DNA of 64,000 bases from NCBI RefSeq assembly GCF_905220565.1, contig NC_059398.1:4983177-5047176 (forward strand). Reading direction: 5' to 3'. The stretch comes from Melitaea cinxia (taxonomy: Eukaryota; Arthropoda; Insecta; Lepidoptera; Nymphalidae). Both the position numbers and the translations under genes were made by a program. The notes under the pieces were generated by a model. That model did no database searches. It worked only from the letters and a program-made list of their open reading frames with translations, and was not told the DNA's origin. Within the stretch, counting starts at the first letter, position 1, and every line of letters begins with the position of its first letter. Below, piece after piece: positions 11,705 to 22,964 of the stretch.

Positions 11705-11900
11705 TATACTGTTCGAAATCTGGAGCAGCCCAACTGGGGAAGTACCTCGACCTTACAGAAGATCACAGGTAAATGGTACTTACAAGCAGTTTCTGTTGGT
11801 GAGTAAGGTGACCAAAGCTGCTGGAAAGGGCCGAGTAGTAACCGTTTGCCATCATGTAGACCGTACGGTTGCTGCCCACGAAACTGTTGTGCTGTACGGA
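11705..11900 (+). repeat. Dispersed repeat family D copy
   Basis: It carries TGGAGCAGCCCAACTGGGGA, AGTACCTCGACCTTACAGAA and GATCACAGGTAAAT, then TTGGTGAGTAAGGTGACC. It is in the opposite orientation to the copies at 49.1 and 57.0 kb. Confidence 0.65.
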
Positions 11901-11984
11901 AATTTGTCCAAATATTTTCCTCAAAAAACCACGCACAATGTATATATCTTAAACTATACATTTATTGTTTTTTAACGAGTTACT

Positions 11985-12318
11985 TTAGTTGTATAGTAAT
12001 CGTAAATTAATATGCGTGGCTGTTGAATATGTAGGTGTATTTCAGTGTATGATTTATTTCCAAAAAATAATTTGATTAAAATAATTGACCTTCGTCTTCC
12101 TAATAATGTTCAAACGATTCAATATTGTTTTCTTAATTTAAAAATTAAATAATATGGACACGATCTTGTTGTACTAGATTAAACTAAGAAATCTCAGAAC
12201 TATGTTTTTACGAAAAATCAAAGATTTAGATAGTTTCTGAACAACCACGAAGATGCTTACAGTTATGTATCGGAGTTTTTTTCATTTAATTCATGAATGC
12301 TTAGATTTGTCTTTGCAG
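11985..12318. other. AT-rich non-coding stretch
   Basis: Nothing recognisable. Confidence 0.5.
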
Positions 12319-12322
12319 TTAA

Positions 12323-12615
12323 CACGTTAAACGCCGGTTTGATTGTTTAGTCTTTCTGTTTGGGCCATGGGGGACATCAAATCACAATTTTTCCGTTGGT
12401 GCCGCGGAGGACACTATATAAACGCGAGCCAGAGTCAACTTAAAACATATGACTTAGAAAAATATGTCATAGAGTGTAAGGAAAAGTAATCGTAGTAGAT
12501 CTTTAAGAATGGGCAATAAAAACTTATTATATTTTTTTTAAATAAGGGCTTTTAAACTGACCTCGCGGAATAAACAAGTGAGGCCCAACTGGTGTCCCCC
12601 ATGGCGTTTAACGTG
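12323..12615. mobile_element. piggyBac-type MITE
   Basis: A 293-bp element with perfect 13-bp terminal inverted repeats (CACGTTAAACGCC). It is flanked by TTAA on both sides (12319-12322 and 12616-12619), the target site duplication of the piggyBac superfamily. A subterminal block GCCATGGGGGACA follows the left TIR after about 27 bp of extra sequence. Its inverted copy directly adjoins the right TIR. It has no coding capacity and so depends on a transposase made elsewhere. Confidence 0.8.
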
Positions 12616-12619
12616 TTAA

Positions 12620-12950
12620 GAACATTCAATGATGTGAGTTTGGGTGTGTAATATTAGCGTAGCCTTTGATATTAAAACTAACTTTTCTAGTCATTCTACA
12701 CTGTCACCCTTTTTATAAACTGGAATACTCGTTCACACTCGTAGACTTCTTTTGTAAGACAGTATTGTTTTGTTTCTTCATCACTGGCGGCAATCAACAC
12801 GACGTGGTTACGACCATATTCGAAAGACATTATTCGTATTCATAAGCACGTTTATTTTGTATCTGAAACGGCATTAAAGAAGGCTAGACGAATGTAATTA
12901 AGAAAGCTTCTTTTTTATTTATTTCATTTGTGCTTCGTTTTATTTTATTA
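12620..12950. other. Non-coding stretch
   Basis: No supported feature. Confidence 0.5.
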
Positions 12951-12954
12951 TCTT

Positions 12955-13290
12955 GCTAGCTGTGCCCGCGACTTCGTCAGCGTGGAATTTAACAAAAAAC
13001 TCATTGTTTAGTTTGCAGAGTTATAATATAAATAAATTTCTAAAATAAAAGTAGCCTAAGTTACTCCTTACTATATCAGCTATCTGTCAGTGAATGTCCC
13101 GCTAAGATCGGTCCAGCTGTTTCAAAGATTAGGTGGAACAAACAGACAGACAGACAGACAAACAAAAACTGTAAAAATTGTTATTTTGGTATATGTACCG
13201 TGTATACATCCATATGCATTTAGTAAAAAGCGGTTATTTTAATATCACAAACAGACACTCTAATTTTATTTATTTTTATAGATTCATGTA
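12955..13290. repeat. Dispersed repeat with CAGA microsatellite core
   Basis: It begins CTAGCTGTGCCCGCGACTTC, has ATCGGTCCAGCTGTTTCA, then (CAGA)n at 13143-13160, and ends with AATATCACAAACAGACACTC and TTTATTTATTTTTATAGATT. The end block also occurs at 22.2 kb and 34.9 kb. Confidence 0.6.
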
Positions 13291-13299
13291 TCGTGACTA

Positions 13300-14590
13300 C
13301 AAAGATAATAACGCTGTATTAACTTACAATTACGATGTATACGAAAAATATTTTTATAAAGGTGTAATAACTAAATTATACTATATGTTTCATTATTATA
13401 CTATAATATATTATAAATAATAAAAAAAAAATCTGGGGACATTAAATAGTTTGTAATTGTTAGTTTTTAATAAATATTTAATAACAATAGGTACGGGTAC
13501 ATATCTATCAGAGTATTATTCGTTGTTGCCATCGACACTGAGACCCAAGATAATCACGCGAAACAATTGTTTGTAGCTAACATTTCATGATACGGTTACA
13601 CGTCGGTGGTAGACGCTATTGTAACTAATATACGATGATACTATATAACTATACGATGCTACTATACTATTTAAACAAAATATATACAGACATACAGGAA
13701 TACTATAAAAGTTATATGCAGAGGAACGGGTTCGTTAGTACACGCGATTTGGTCGTTTGTTTGAAAAAATAATGTAGAAGGTTAATGAAAATACAGTGAA
13801 AGTGATTTATGCATAAAAATATTATTATGATATATGTATGAGGACTGTGAATTTACACATAGTTTTGTGTTTGATTTCGAGAGATTTTGATTTCTAGTTT
13901 TTATAGCATCTGTCTCCGGTTTCGCACTCGTGCAATTTGAGTGAAAAGAATAAGAAACGCTTGTACCAAAATAAAAATATTTCACAGCAAATAATTCAAA
14001 CAGTGTACCTTTTTTAATTGTTTTTGTTTGTTTTGACTAAAATAGCATATTTTTGTAAATGTATATTCGAACCATGTTTTTTTGTACGAACGCAAAAAAG
14101 TAAAACCAAATAAACACTACAATTGTCTCATTTTCTATCTGTATCGGTTCGATTTGTTAGACGAAAAGCCAGACGAAATTTCAGGTAATCAAATTGCATT
14201 TATAATATCGTAGTTTTCGTTTTCATTATCTCTAAATCACCACTAATCATTGTTATTGTATAAAATGTTACATAATCATTAATTAAGCTGTTACATTATA
14301 TTTCTGTTTTATTTTTTTTTCTATAAAAAATGTTTTAAATTTACTTACCCGGCTTATTTGCAATTTTTAATAACATGTTAATAGGAATTAAATATATTAT
14401 ATGATTATAGTCTAAAGACTAAATTTAATAAAAAGCACTAAACGCTAAAAATTAAACACTAAGCATGGACTTCTTTTACTGACGGTAGTTTTTTTGATGA
14501 TTATTAGTATATTAGATATGTGATTTTAAAATTTTAGTTAGTGTTTTATATATTTTTTTAATTTAATTATAATTTTGTTTTATATTTACG
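13300..14590. other. AT-rich non-coding stretch
   Basis: No gene or element boundary. The 67- to 80-codon ORFs here have low complexity and no motif. Confidence 0.5.
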
Positions 14591-14609
14591 AGAGAGAGAG
14601 AGAGAGAGA
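14591..14609. repeat. (AG)n microsatellite
   Basis: About nine AG units. Confidence 0.9.
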
Positions 14610-14935
14610 TTAATTAATCGAAAAATGAATAAAAGAAATATTAAACATAATAGCAGTATTTCTTGGAAACGATTGAAGTGATAATAAAGCCTTGTACATA
14701 TCCGTCATCAATATTACAGACGATTAGTTCTGTAACCGGAAGAATGAATAAATATAATATCGTGTTCAAGGAGACGAAAATACATAAGCTAGATTATCTA
14801 GACAATATCATTTCCGAGGATCGACAAACAATTATTTTACTTGCCGAGCGTATTAGAAATATTTCATTTATATCTATGTATATCTACGCATCTATATATA
14901 GAAAAAGTAATTATTTAATGTGCACCAAATCGACG

Positions 14936-15150
14936 TCCACTCTGGTCTAGTGGTGCACACCGACGGTCGCAGGTTAAATTCTCGCTCGGAATGAATATTT
15001 GTACCTAGTCACAGACACCTGATAGCGTTTGTTACTCATTGTAGACAATACATCCGCCAACACGCAGCGGAGCAGCGTTGTGGGATAAACTCTGTTCTTC
15101 TTCTATATGGAGAAAGAGGCCCATGCCCAGCGGTGGGATGTTACATGCTA
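14936..15150 (+). repeat. SINE, family-2 body with a different head
   Basis: The head CTCTGGTCTAGTGGTGCACA (A-box-like) and GGTCGCAGGTTAAATTCTCG (decayed B box) resemble a different tRNA from the other family-2 copies. The body is shared: GATAGCGTTTGTTACTCATTG, CATCCGCCAACACGCAGCGG and GGCCCATGCCCAGCGGTGGG. A common 3' body under two heads suggests head exchange between SINEs. Confidence 0.7.
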
Positions 15151-15544
15151 AAAGAAAATGTAATAATTCTATCGTTTGTATCCGTTAGTGTCAGGACAGT
15201 TTCATAAAATAAAATTGAAAGAAAAATTGATTAATTTACTAAAAAAAGGTATAAGCGATAATACGAAGTTTGCAGGGTTACTCAGTTTTTTAATAAAACA
15301 ACAGCTTCATCAACGTGCATACTTGATCTTTATTACTAAACATTTCTTTTCTATCGTTTTGCTTTGTTATTCTCATGTGAAGTTGTCGTAATTTGAATGT
15401 GGTATTGCTTGTCAGAACCGCCGGAGACCTTTAAACTTGTTGACAAATATGTATGTCGTGAATGAAACATTCGATAAACAAATATTTCCATATATATTTG
15501 TCTCGACCGTTAACAATTTTGTCAGTTTTGTCAATTTTCTCCTC

Positions 15545-16119
15545 ATAAATGTCCCTGTGGCAGTGATGTCGATAAGCTAGGACATCACGGTCTGTCATGC
15601 CTAAAAAGTGCAGGTCGCTTCTCGTGACATGCCGCACTTAACGATATCATACGCCGGTCCCTTGCCACCGTCAACGTGCCAAGTCTACTTGAGCCGACTG
15701 GTATTGCAAGAGACGATGGCAAGAGACCGGACGGTATGAGTTTGATTCCATGGAAGATGGGCCGGGTGCTGGTATGGGATGCAACCTGTTCAGACACGTT
15801 GGCCCCTTCCCATCTACATGGAACCAACAACAGAGCTGGTGCGGCTTGTGAAGCGGCGGAAAAAACAAAAGCAGACAAATACAGGGGTCTAGGCTCCGAA
15901 TATGATTTTGTCCCATTCGGTGTCGAGACCCTTGGTCCGTGGGGTCCTAGTGCTATAACACTTTTTAAGGAAATATCGAAAAGGTTATTCGACGTCACAG
16001 GAGACCGAAGAGCTGGCAGCTACTTCGGACAAAGAATTAGTCTAGCTATTCAAAGGGGGAACGCTGCCAGTATCTTCGGAACCTTGCCTAAAGGGACTCC
16101 TTTTAATAATATTTTTTAA
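15545..16119 (+). pseudogene. Mobile-element ORF C-terminus (zinc motif plus PDG...WDxT core)
   Basis: One frame runs from about 15545 to the stop after 16119, broken by a single TGA at 15625-15627. In order it shows a zinc-type motif (CPCG, then LGHHGLSC), SAGRFS-stop-HAALNDIIRR, GKRPDGMSLIPWKMGRVLVW followed by DATCSDTLAPSHL, and RISLAIQRGNAASIFGTLP. I recognise these blocks as a C-terminal region that recurs in reverse-transcriptase-bearing repeats of many invertebrates. The PDG...(W)DxT spacing resembles a PD-(D/E)xK nuclease, which is an inference. The TGA reads like a CpG-decayed CGA Arg codon. The RT part is not present upstream, so this is a 5'-truncated relic. The 147-codon piece after the TGA is otherwise intact and well preserved, so the insertion is probably fairly young. 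Confidence 0.6.
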
Positions 16120-16128
16120 TTATTATAT

Positions 16129-16130
<2 letters not shown>

Positions 16131-16192
<62 letters not shown>
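16131..16192. repeat. (TA)n microsatellite
   Basis: About 30 TA units directly downstream of the relic at 15545-16119. Confidence 0.95.
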
Positions 16193-16193
<1 letters not shown>

Positions 16194-16199
16194 TTAAGG

Positions 16200-17390
16200 T
16201 TTTTTTTTTTTTAGTTTAATGTTATTTATCTAATTATTATTATTATATTATTTTGTCAGTTCTTTAATCATTTTATCTCTCTCCTCGACACTCTTCATAC
16301 ATATTCAAAGAAACAAAACTTGTGTAACATTCATATGCTGTTTAAAATTTAATTTTTACATATGAATAATATTTTTGGTTGTACTTGTGTGGTTGCGTAG
16401 CTTTGACACAGAATTCACAGTCTACTGGAGTCCGTTGATTGTGAGGCGTTTATTTTAATCAGTTTAATTTAACCAAGAATAGCTTAAATATTATCTTTTT
16501 CTCTGTAATATTAGAAGGAGGAAAGATTTGATTGTTTGTTTGAAAACTGCTGGGCGATTTTGAAAATTTTGTCAAAAGTAGAATATTTCGTTGTTATTCA
16601 TATAGACTATATTTAAAGGAGAGAAAACGGAACAGTCTAAATCGTGTAACATACGCTGGTGACCATCTTGTAATATATTTTAGTTGTTTACATTAGAAAG
16701 ATCACTAAAGCATTGCTTAAATGCGTCTTAGGTATAAACGTACAGCTATCCACATATCTATGAAAGTCGACATGACGGAACGACAAGATTGCTTCATTGT
16801 TATAGCAAGAAAACATTAATATTCAACGGACATGACAAGATATAATGCAACACGCCTTCTGCGTGCGACCTTTACTTTCTACGTTAATTATTCAATTCAG
16901 ATACATCAATGTAACGTCAATAATATAATAGTCTCGATTTTTACTAACAGTAGTCGATTGCGTTTAGGGTCGGTTATTGACCTACTCGCGTACTTTCGAC
17001 GTTGCTTCACTTAAACTAAATAGACCGTTAAGTATTAAAATAAAATTAACTCGTGCTTGAGAATCGATTACAAGCAACAGTTGACTATAAATACATAAAT
17101 AAACGAATAGTATGTATTATCGATGCATAAACTGCTATGTTGTGTAGTGTAACTATCTTTACATATCTACATATATGTATTTAAATAATATTATAATTAT
17201 GGTAAGAAATAAATTTTGCATTTTAGTATTTTAAGAAGATTAGTTTTAGTTTCCCGCCCTTATAATCAGTCAAAATGTTGGAAATAACAACAACAGTTAG
17301 TTCTGACAACTGTTTAAAGCCTTTTTTCTTAATATTTAATGTCTGTGTTTAGGTAATATCTAGCTAATATAGCAAATATGTAACAACAAT
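16200..17390. other. AT-rich non-coding stretch
   Basis: At 16513-16625 there is a decayed '...GATTGTTTGTTTGAAAACTG' block of the type seen in dispersed lepidopteran repeats. Nothing else was seen. Confidence 0.45.
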
Positions 17391-17394
17391 TATA

Positions 17395-17540
17395 TAGCTA
17401 CATATATGTTTTAATAATATAAAATAAATAATATGTTCATAAATAAGCATACATTATAATAGCATTCAGACTCGAGGCGAGAATCGGCCACCTAAAGCAG
17501 AAAGCAGGATCGCTACTAATTACGCCAACGGGCTTATATA
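17395..17540 (-). repeat. SINE family 1, decayed copy
   Basis: The minus strand reads AGCCCGTTGGCGTAATTAGT, then CCTGCTTTCTGCTTTAGGTG and CGATTCTCGCCTCGAGTCTG, matching the head of family 1. The AT-rich tail lies on the lower-coordinate side. Confidence 0.7.
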
Positions 17541-17544
17541 ATTT

Positions 17545-18630
17545 TATAACTTAGTTCAAAAAAACACATTTAACAATAAAGCTTAAAGTTGCATTTTTGC
17601 GCAAAATATCAATTGAGAAAGATAACAATCGTCTTAGACTTTATAATCCCAAAGGACGTTAGTTCTCAACGTCCGAAATCCACGAAGATGGAGTCAAAGA
17701 CGTAGCTTATAATCATTAAACAGTACATAAAGCTAATCACGATAATACAATCAATCGAAAATTAAAGTTAATCAATATTTGAACCTCAAAACTAGAAAAT
17801 AAAAGTTGAAACGCGCATTTATTGAACAAAATAAACAAAAATTCAAAATGTCATCCTGCTATTCTGTTATTCAATTTTTCATTTCATAACAGAGCAGCTA
17901 TTTAAAATTACAATTACAATAGCAATTTTCTAAAAACAAATATTTCTTTATTTGTAGTTAAATTTTTGAATCTAAATATTAACTTAAAGCAAATGGTATG
18001 ATGTCAGCCAGTCGCTTGGCATAGCTTTCGATATATGATAGCAAAATAATTTTGTTTACTGACACTTTTAAAATATTTTGTTTTTCTTTTTGCGTTTGTT
18101 TATATAAACTGTTAATATTTACTTTTTACTCTTTTAATGTGGCATGTTCTTTAGTCAAATTTAAAATAATGAGTAATTTATTCGTTTTATGTTACTTACG
18201 GTGTTCACGGTAACATCATGATGCATTTAGTTAAAAGTTATATGTATCAAAACGTATGTATACGATGTAAAAACTTCTAGTAATATAAATAAATTAAAAA
18301 ACGTTCTATACAGATATTAATACAATAAAACGAAAGTTTTAAAGTACGCAATAAGAGAAATGAAATATTGAGGTGAGAAAAATAATGGTTAGTTGTTGTA
18401 ACTTTAATTACAATCCACGTTAATAACAGTGACAACGCTCTTATTAGCTGCCGACAGTGAGCGCGGTTGTTACTAACTTAATGAGCAGAATATAGTTATG
18501 AAATCGATTCTTCGAGAAATTTATTGTAATAATTTTTAAATTGTATTGATTACACCTGAGTTTTATTCAGCACGTCTTCCTGGTCTGAAGCGCTACAATA
18601 AAAATGCATGCGGATAAGCAAAAATTGCAT
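17545..18630. other. AT-rich non-coding stretch
   Basis: Nothing recognisable. Confidence 0.5.
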
Positions 18631-18639
18631 GATGTAATC

Positions 18640-18905
18640 ATTGTGTTTACTCGCAAGCGAAAAAAAAACAATTTCAATTTTCATCCACATGTAATACAAC
18701 GTAGGTAATCGAATAAATATTAAATTAAATATACATTATTATGGATAAATTAAAAGGTACTCGTCAGATTTCGAATAAATTAAAATGGGACCAAGTGACA
18801 AATACCGGCTTTCGATTAAAACAAAATTATTAAAATCAGCAGGTACACCTAGTAAAAAGCTATGATGTAAAACACACAAAAATGAATACAACCGAATTGA
18901 AAATA
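18640..18905. repeat. TIR repeat family T, decayed copy
   Basis: It shares GTGTTTACTCGCAAGCGAAA, GTAATACAACGTAGGTAATC and CACCTAGTAAAAAGCTATGA with the copies at 34.1, 39.1, 46.6, 61.8 and 63.65 kb. The right terminus (GGAGGAGG side) is missing. Confidence 0.7.
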
Positions 18906-19252
18906 TTGTAGTCATTTTAAGAAATGGCTACGACCAACTAAGAGATCGTGGAAGTTGGGCCCTAAAAGAAAAGTTTATCTTTTTTTATTTTTCGTATTGA
19001 TTCGTACAAAGGTAATATATAAATAAATTAAATTTATACTAAAGATTATAAGACGTGCGACATACAAGAGAAAGTATAAAAATAACGCTGCAGATTTCAA
19101 CTATATTTCTATAGCGGTTTTACCTTTGTTTACTTGTTATCAATATATCTTTATTACTATTTATATAATATTTCAATATTCTTTTATTATGAACAAGCTT
19201 TTTTAAAAAAAAATTGATCTTATGATATTTTAATGACATTAATATTATCCCT

Positions 19253-19390
19253 ACTAATATTATAAATGTGAATGTACGTTTGTTTGTTACGCTTTGACGC
19301 GAAAACTACTCAACCGATTATCATGAAACTTTGTACACATATTCTTGGAGGTATTAGAAGTAACATAGGATACTTTTTATGAAAAAATCT
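19253..19390. repeat. Dispersed repeat fragment
   Basis: The block CCTACTAATATTATAAATGT, then TACGTTTGTTTGTTACGC, ACTACTCAACCGATTATCAT and AAACTTTGTACACAT, is a terminus often found in lepidopteran dispersed repeats. Class uncertain. Confidence 0.5.
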
Positions 19391-19544
19391 AGTATAATAA
19401 TAAAATGTTTTAACTACGTTGAATATAATTTATTTAAACATTGCTCTTGTATTTGTTATTGCGTATGTATTTTTTCACTTGATTTTTTTTTGATTGGAAC
19501 AATTTACTAGTAGCACAGCTACTTAGGTGTACTTAACCAAGTAG

Positions 19545-19872
19545 TGCTGTGTGGCTACGGCACTAAAGAATTTAGCCACCCCCTCTCTTCCCGTGAGTGT
19601 CGTAAGAGGCGACTAAGGGATAACAAGGTTCCACAACCACCTTAGAACTTAAGAAGCCGACCGATGGCGGGATAACCATCCAACTGCTGGCTTTGAAATA
19701 CACAGGCCGAAGACGGGCAGCAGCGTCTTCGGTGCGACAAAGCCAGTACTGCGGTCACCAACCCGCCTGCCCAGCGTGGTGACTATGGGCAAAACACATG
19801 AGTTCACGTTATTTTTGGCGTAAACTTGTGGAGGCCTATGTCCAGCAGTGGACTGTATAGGCTGTAATGATG
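19545..19872 (+). mobile_element. Short RTE-ends element
   Basis: A 328-bp unit made of the RTE 5' UTR (TGTGGCTACGGCACTAAAGA, ACCGATGGCGGGATAACCAT, CCGAAGACGGGCAGCAGCGT, GCGTGGTGACTATGGG) joined at ATGAGTTCACGTTA to the RTE 3' end (TGGAGGCCTATGTCCAGCAG, then GTGGACTGTATAGGC). It ends with the tail GTAATGATGA. It has no coding sequence. The same parts flank the coding remnants at 10.2-11.1 kb. A 7-bp stem (GTGGCTA / TAGCCAC) sits at the 5' end. It would be moved by the protein of a full RTE element through the shared 3' end. Confidence 0.8.
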
Positions 19873-19874
19873 AA

Positions 19875-22040
19875 CCAAGTAGTAGTTAATAAGCAATGGT
19901 AGGTAAGTTTCCGAACGGAAAATTACGACTTTGTAACACAGCACCGGGTACATAATTGTAATTTTAACATATTAAATTTCAAATTCCGGTAAATAGAAAT
20001 CAATCCACATAAAGAAATTGAATTTGAATTTGAATTGTAAATATGTATAATGTTTAATAAACGATTGTTATTCAAAAAAAAAAAAAAAAGAAATTCAAAC
20101 AAAGAATTGTAATGTATTTTATTAGGTTAATCAAAATGTTAAAATTATTTCCTTGCAAAACCCTTTTTAATATATCAATTATAATCGACAATTTGTTATA
20201 TGAATAACGATACCTGGATGATTACCATAAATATTCTCGTAAATAAATAAACTGTTTGTTAGACGTGTAATAATATACATATATGTCAATATATATTTTT
20301 TATTTCAATATTTTTTTAAATTTGATCGTAGATTAATAAATTATTTTACAAACAAAAACTGCAGAATACTATAACATAAAGTTACTTATTAGAATTTAAT
20401 AGCAATGTAGCGTAGTAGTGAAGAGAAAGAAGTGTGAAGTCGTTGCTACTGGTTGATTATTTTTGCCTCATAACTTTTTACATTGCTACTAACGACTGCG
20501 CACAGTTTATGTTTGCATTTATAGACTCTAGACCAGACTACACTAATATACATATGCATTACATACAAGGCACTGTTCTAGAGGAAACACTATGTTTATT
20601 GTGTATCTCTAAAACTATTTAAATTATATTCAGTGCCATGTTTTGTTTCTACGTACTTTGTACGTGTTGTTCTTACGTATTACAAGCAAGTAGATACTCA
20701 AACGAGTTATTCGACGAATATGAGTCGAACTAAATTTATTAGGATATTTGGTACCTTTGAAAAAAAATTAGAAGTGTCGAACTTAAATATAGAATCTTAT
20801 TTCTCATCTTATCTTTCATATCTTTTTGGTCATCTTACTAATCTATTTTGGTATTTTTTACTTGTAACATTAAGATTAAATTAATAAATCATTAAACACT
20901 CGCATTAAACGTTAAATGTTTTCACTTGCTTACTTTAAATGCCTTTTCTTGTTAACGATTTTGTGACTTAAAATGTATCTTCGACAGAATAATACCAACA
21001 TAATAGTTACGAAAACATTTCAACAGACAACAATAATAATAGAACAAAGTTGCTTTTTTAGAATCAAAAGTTAAGCACGCGAAAGCGAAGTTTTTGACAA
21101 CATATTTTCCTCGGTTGTAAAAAATAATAATATTGCCTTTGGCTCTTTATCGGACGAGCGCGCTTTAATAAAACCAAGAGCTCTATTCTTTTTACCCATT
21201 TATTGTGAATCCAAAAGTGACCAGACGTTCCGCGTTTCGTTAAAATTGCTAGTTACATTTTTTATGTATGTGTTGAGTAAATGGGATCGATGGGCTCGTA
21301 GTGACGTGATCTTAATAGTAGTCAGAGTATTGGATTGATTAGTATTACGAAATTGAATAAGGAAAGACAACAACTGAAAATTACACATGTTATACTTGCT
21401 TTTAAAAAGTAAGGAACCTGTTAGGAATTTCCATGTAGTCTTATAAGTTCATGAATTTTTTAAAAATATCTTTCGATCGAACGATTAATAATAATTTGAT
21501 ACGTTTGCTCACAGTTTTGTAAATGATTTTATGTACCTATAGTTTAGCGAATTTTATGTATTTTTCAAATAATTGATTTTTCGATGTTCTAAAATTATTG
21601 GATTATTTGCTCACTATATTTATGGTTTATATTACTTATATTACTTATTTATATCACTGAAGATCTTAGCAAAACAATTTTAAACAGTTTTTTCTACCTT
21701 CACCTTATGGGTAGAATTCACTATGACTGCGAAAAATAGTCAACTTACGTGCATTTTATTTAAATTTATGTTAACATATATAATAATATGAACCTGGAAA
21801 AAGCTACTACTAGCAAAAATATAACCTATTTTTCATTATTAAAAAAAAACACTATCATAAATCTACATATTTTTTTTATTAAGGGACTTTTTATAAATCA
21901 TATTTTGGCCAAGGACGATGGTTGGTAAAGTCTTAACGTTTTAAAGTATTTCGGTGCCTTTTTAAAAAAATAATACTTCATATTAATTTTAACACTATCA
22001 GTACCCGAAAAAATTGGGTAATAAAAAGTAGTAGTATCTA
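19875..22040. other. AT-rich non-coding stretch
   Basis: A (TTGAAT)n-like run at 20016-20036 and a poly-A run at 20074-20089 look like the tail of a dead LINE. The rest is AT-rich with ORFs of 62-83 codons lacking motifs. Confidence 0.5.
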
Positions 22041-22044
22041 TGTG

Positions 22045-22260
22045 TGGCTCTACAATCTCCTCTATCTTCCAGTGATAATCCCATAAAAATTGGTTCCGAA
22101 GATTAGCCCGGACAAACAGAAAGACAGATAGATAGACAGACAAACATTTTAAAATCGTTCGTTTTAGTGTCGTGTAAATAACTATATGTACTTGAAAAAC
22201 ACAGTTATTCTGAAATCACAGACAGACACTTCAAATTTATTTATTTGTATATATTAACTA
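22045..22260. repeat. Dispersed repeat fragment (GACAAACAGAAAGACAG type)
   Basis: The blocks TATCTTCCAGTGATAATCCC, GCCCGGACAAACAGAAAGAC and GTTTTAGTGTCGTGTAAATA match the segment at 33.93-34.08 kb. It ends with CACAGACAGACACTTCAAAT, as at 13.25 and 34.9 kb. Confidence 0.6.
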
Positions 22261-22404
22261 GTATATTTATAACTAGTATATTATATATATATTTGTATAT
22301 ATTAACTAATAGATTTTTTTAGTTTCTATATGTGATAGCTTGTTATTAGCTTTTTTTTATTCATATTCTGTATGAGATATAGTTATAATAAGCTGTAAGC
22401 TATC

Positions 22405-22432
22405 CAAATAAAATAAAATAAAATAAAATATT
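22405..22432. repeat. (AAATA)n microsatellite
   Basis: About five AAATA units. Confidence 0.85.
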
Positions 22433-22964
22433 ATTAAAAGACCAAATTTTACTTAGGCCATATTGAACGTTATCATGTTTTTGTCATATTAACAAAAACT
22501 TCAATATTCTAAATTAGAAGTTATATTAACAGAGGCGCTTTGTACGAAAATTTAGCTTCCTAGTAGCAGTTACTACCATTACTATATAGGTATTTATTAT
22601 CACTTGGAGGCAAGTAGGAGAAGATACCAATATATTCAAGGGATATTTGTGGTACGTACTATGCACATAACGTAATTCCATATCGTAATGTTAGCTTCGC
22701 GTGGTAGTATGCCATTTTGATAAAGTTTCGACCCTTTCTAGATTTTCTTGTAATAGTTATAGATCGTATTAACTATATACAAGGTATGTTTTAGACACCT
22801 AGCTATATTTGATGATGAGGCGAACAAATCATGCATTCATCGGTTTAATTAAGTAGTTATATTGCACGACTTTTTGTTATCTCTTTATGATTTTCGCTTA
22901 TTGCAAGTAGAACATTCTCGAGTTTGAGATAGGAGCGACGACCAAATTCAAATTCAAATTCAAA

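Noticed and set aside
15585..15998. 137-codon minus-strand ORF
   Set aside because: Opposite the recognisable mobile-element domain at 15545-16119. The plus frame has the conserved blocks.
19545..19582. HDV-like self-cleaving ribozyme at the 5' end of the RTE elements
   Set aside because: The spacing between the two arms of the 7-bp stem (about 15 nt) is too short to hold the other helices of that fold, so I report only the stem.
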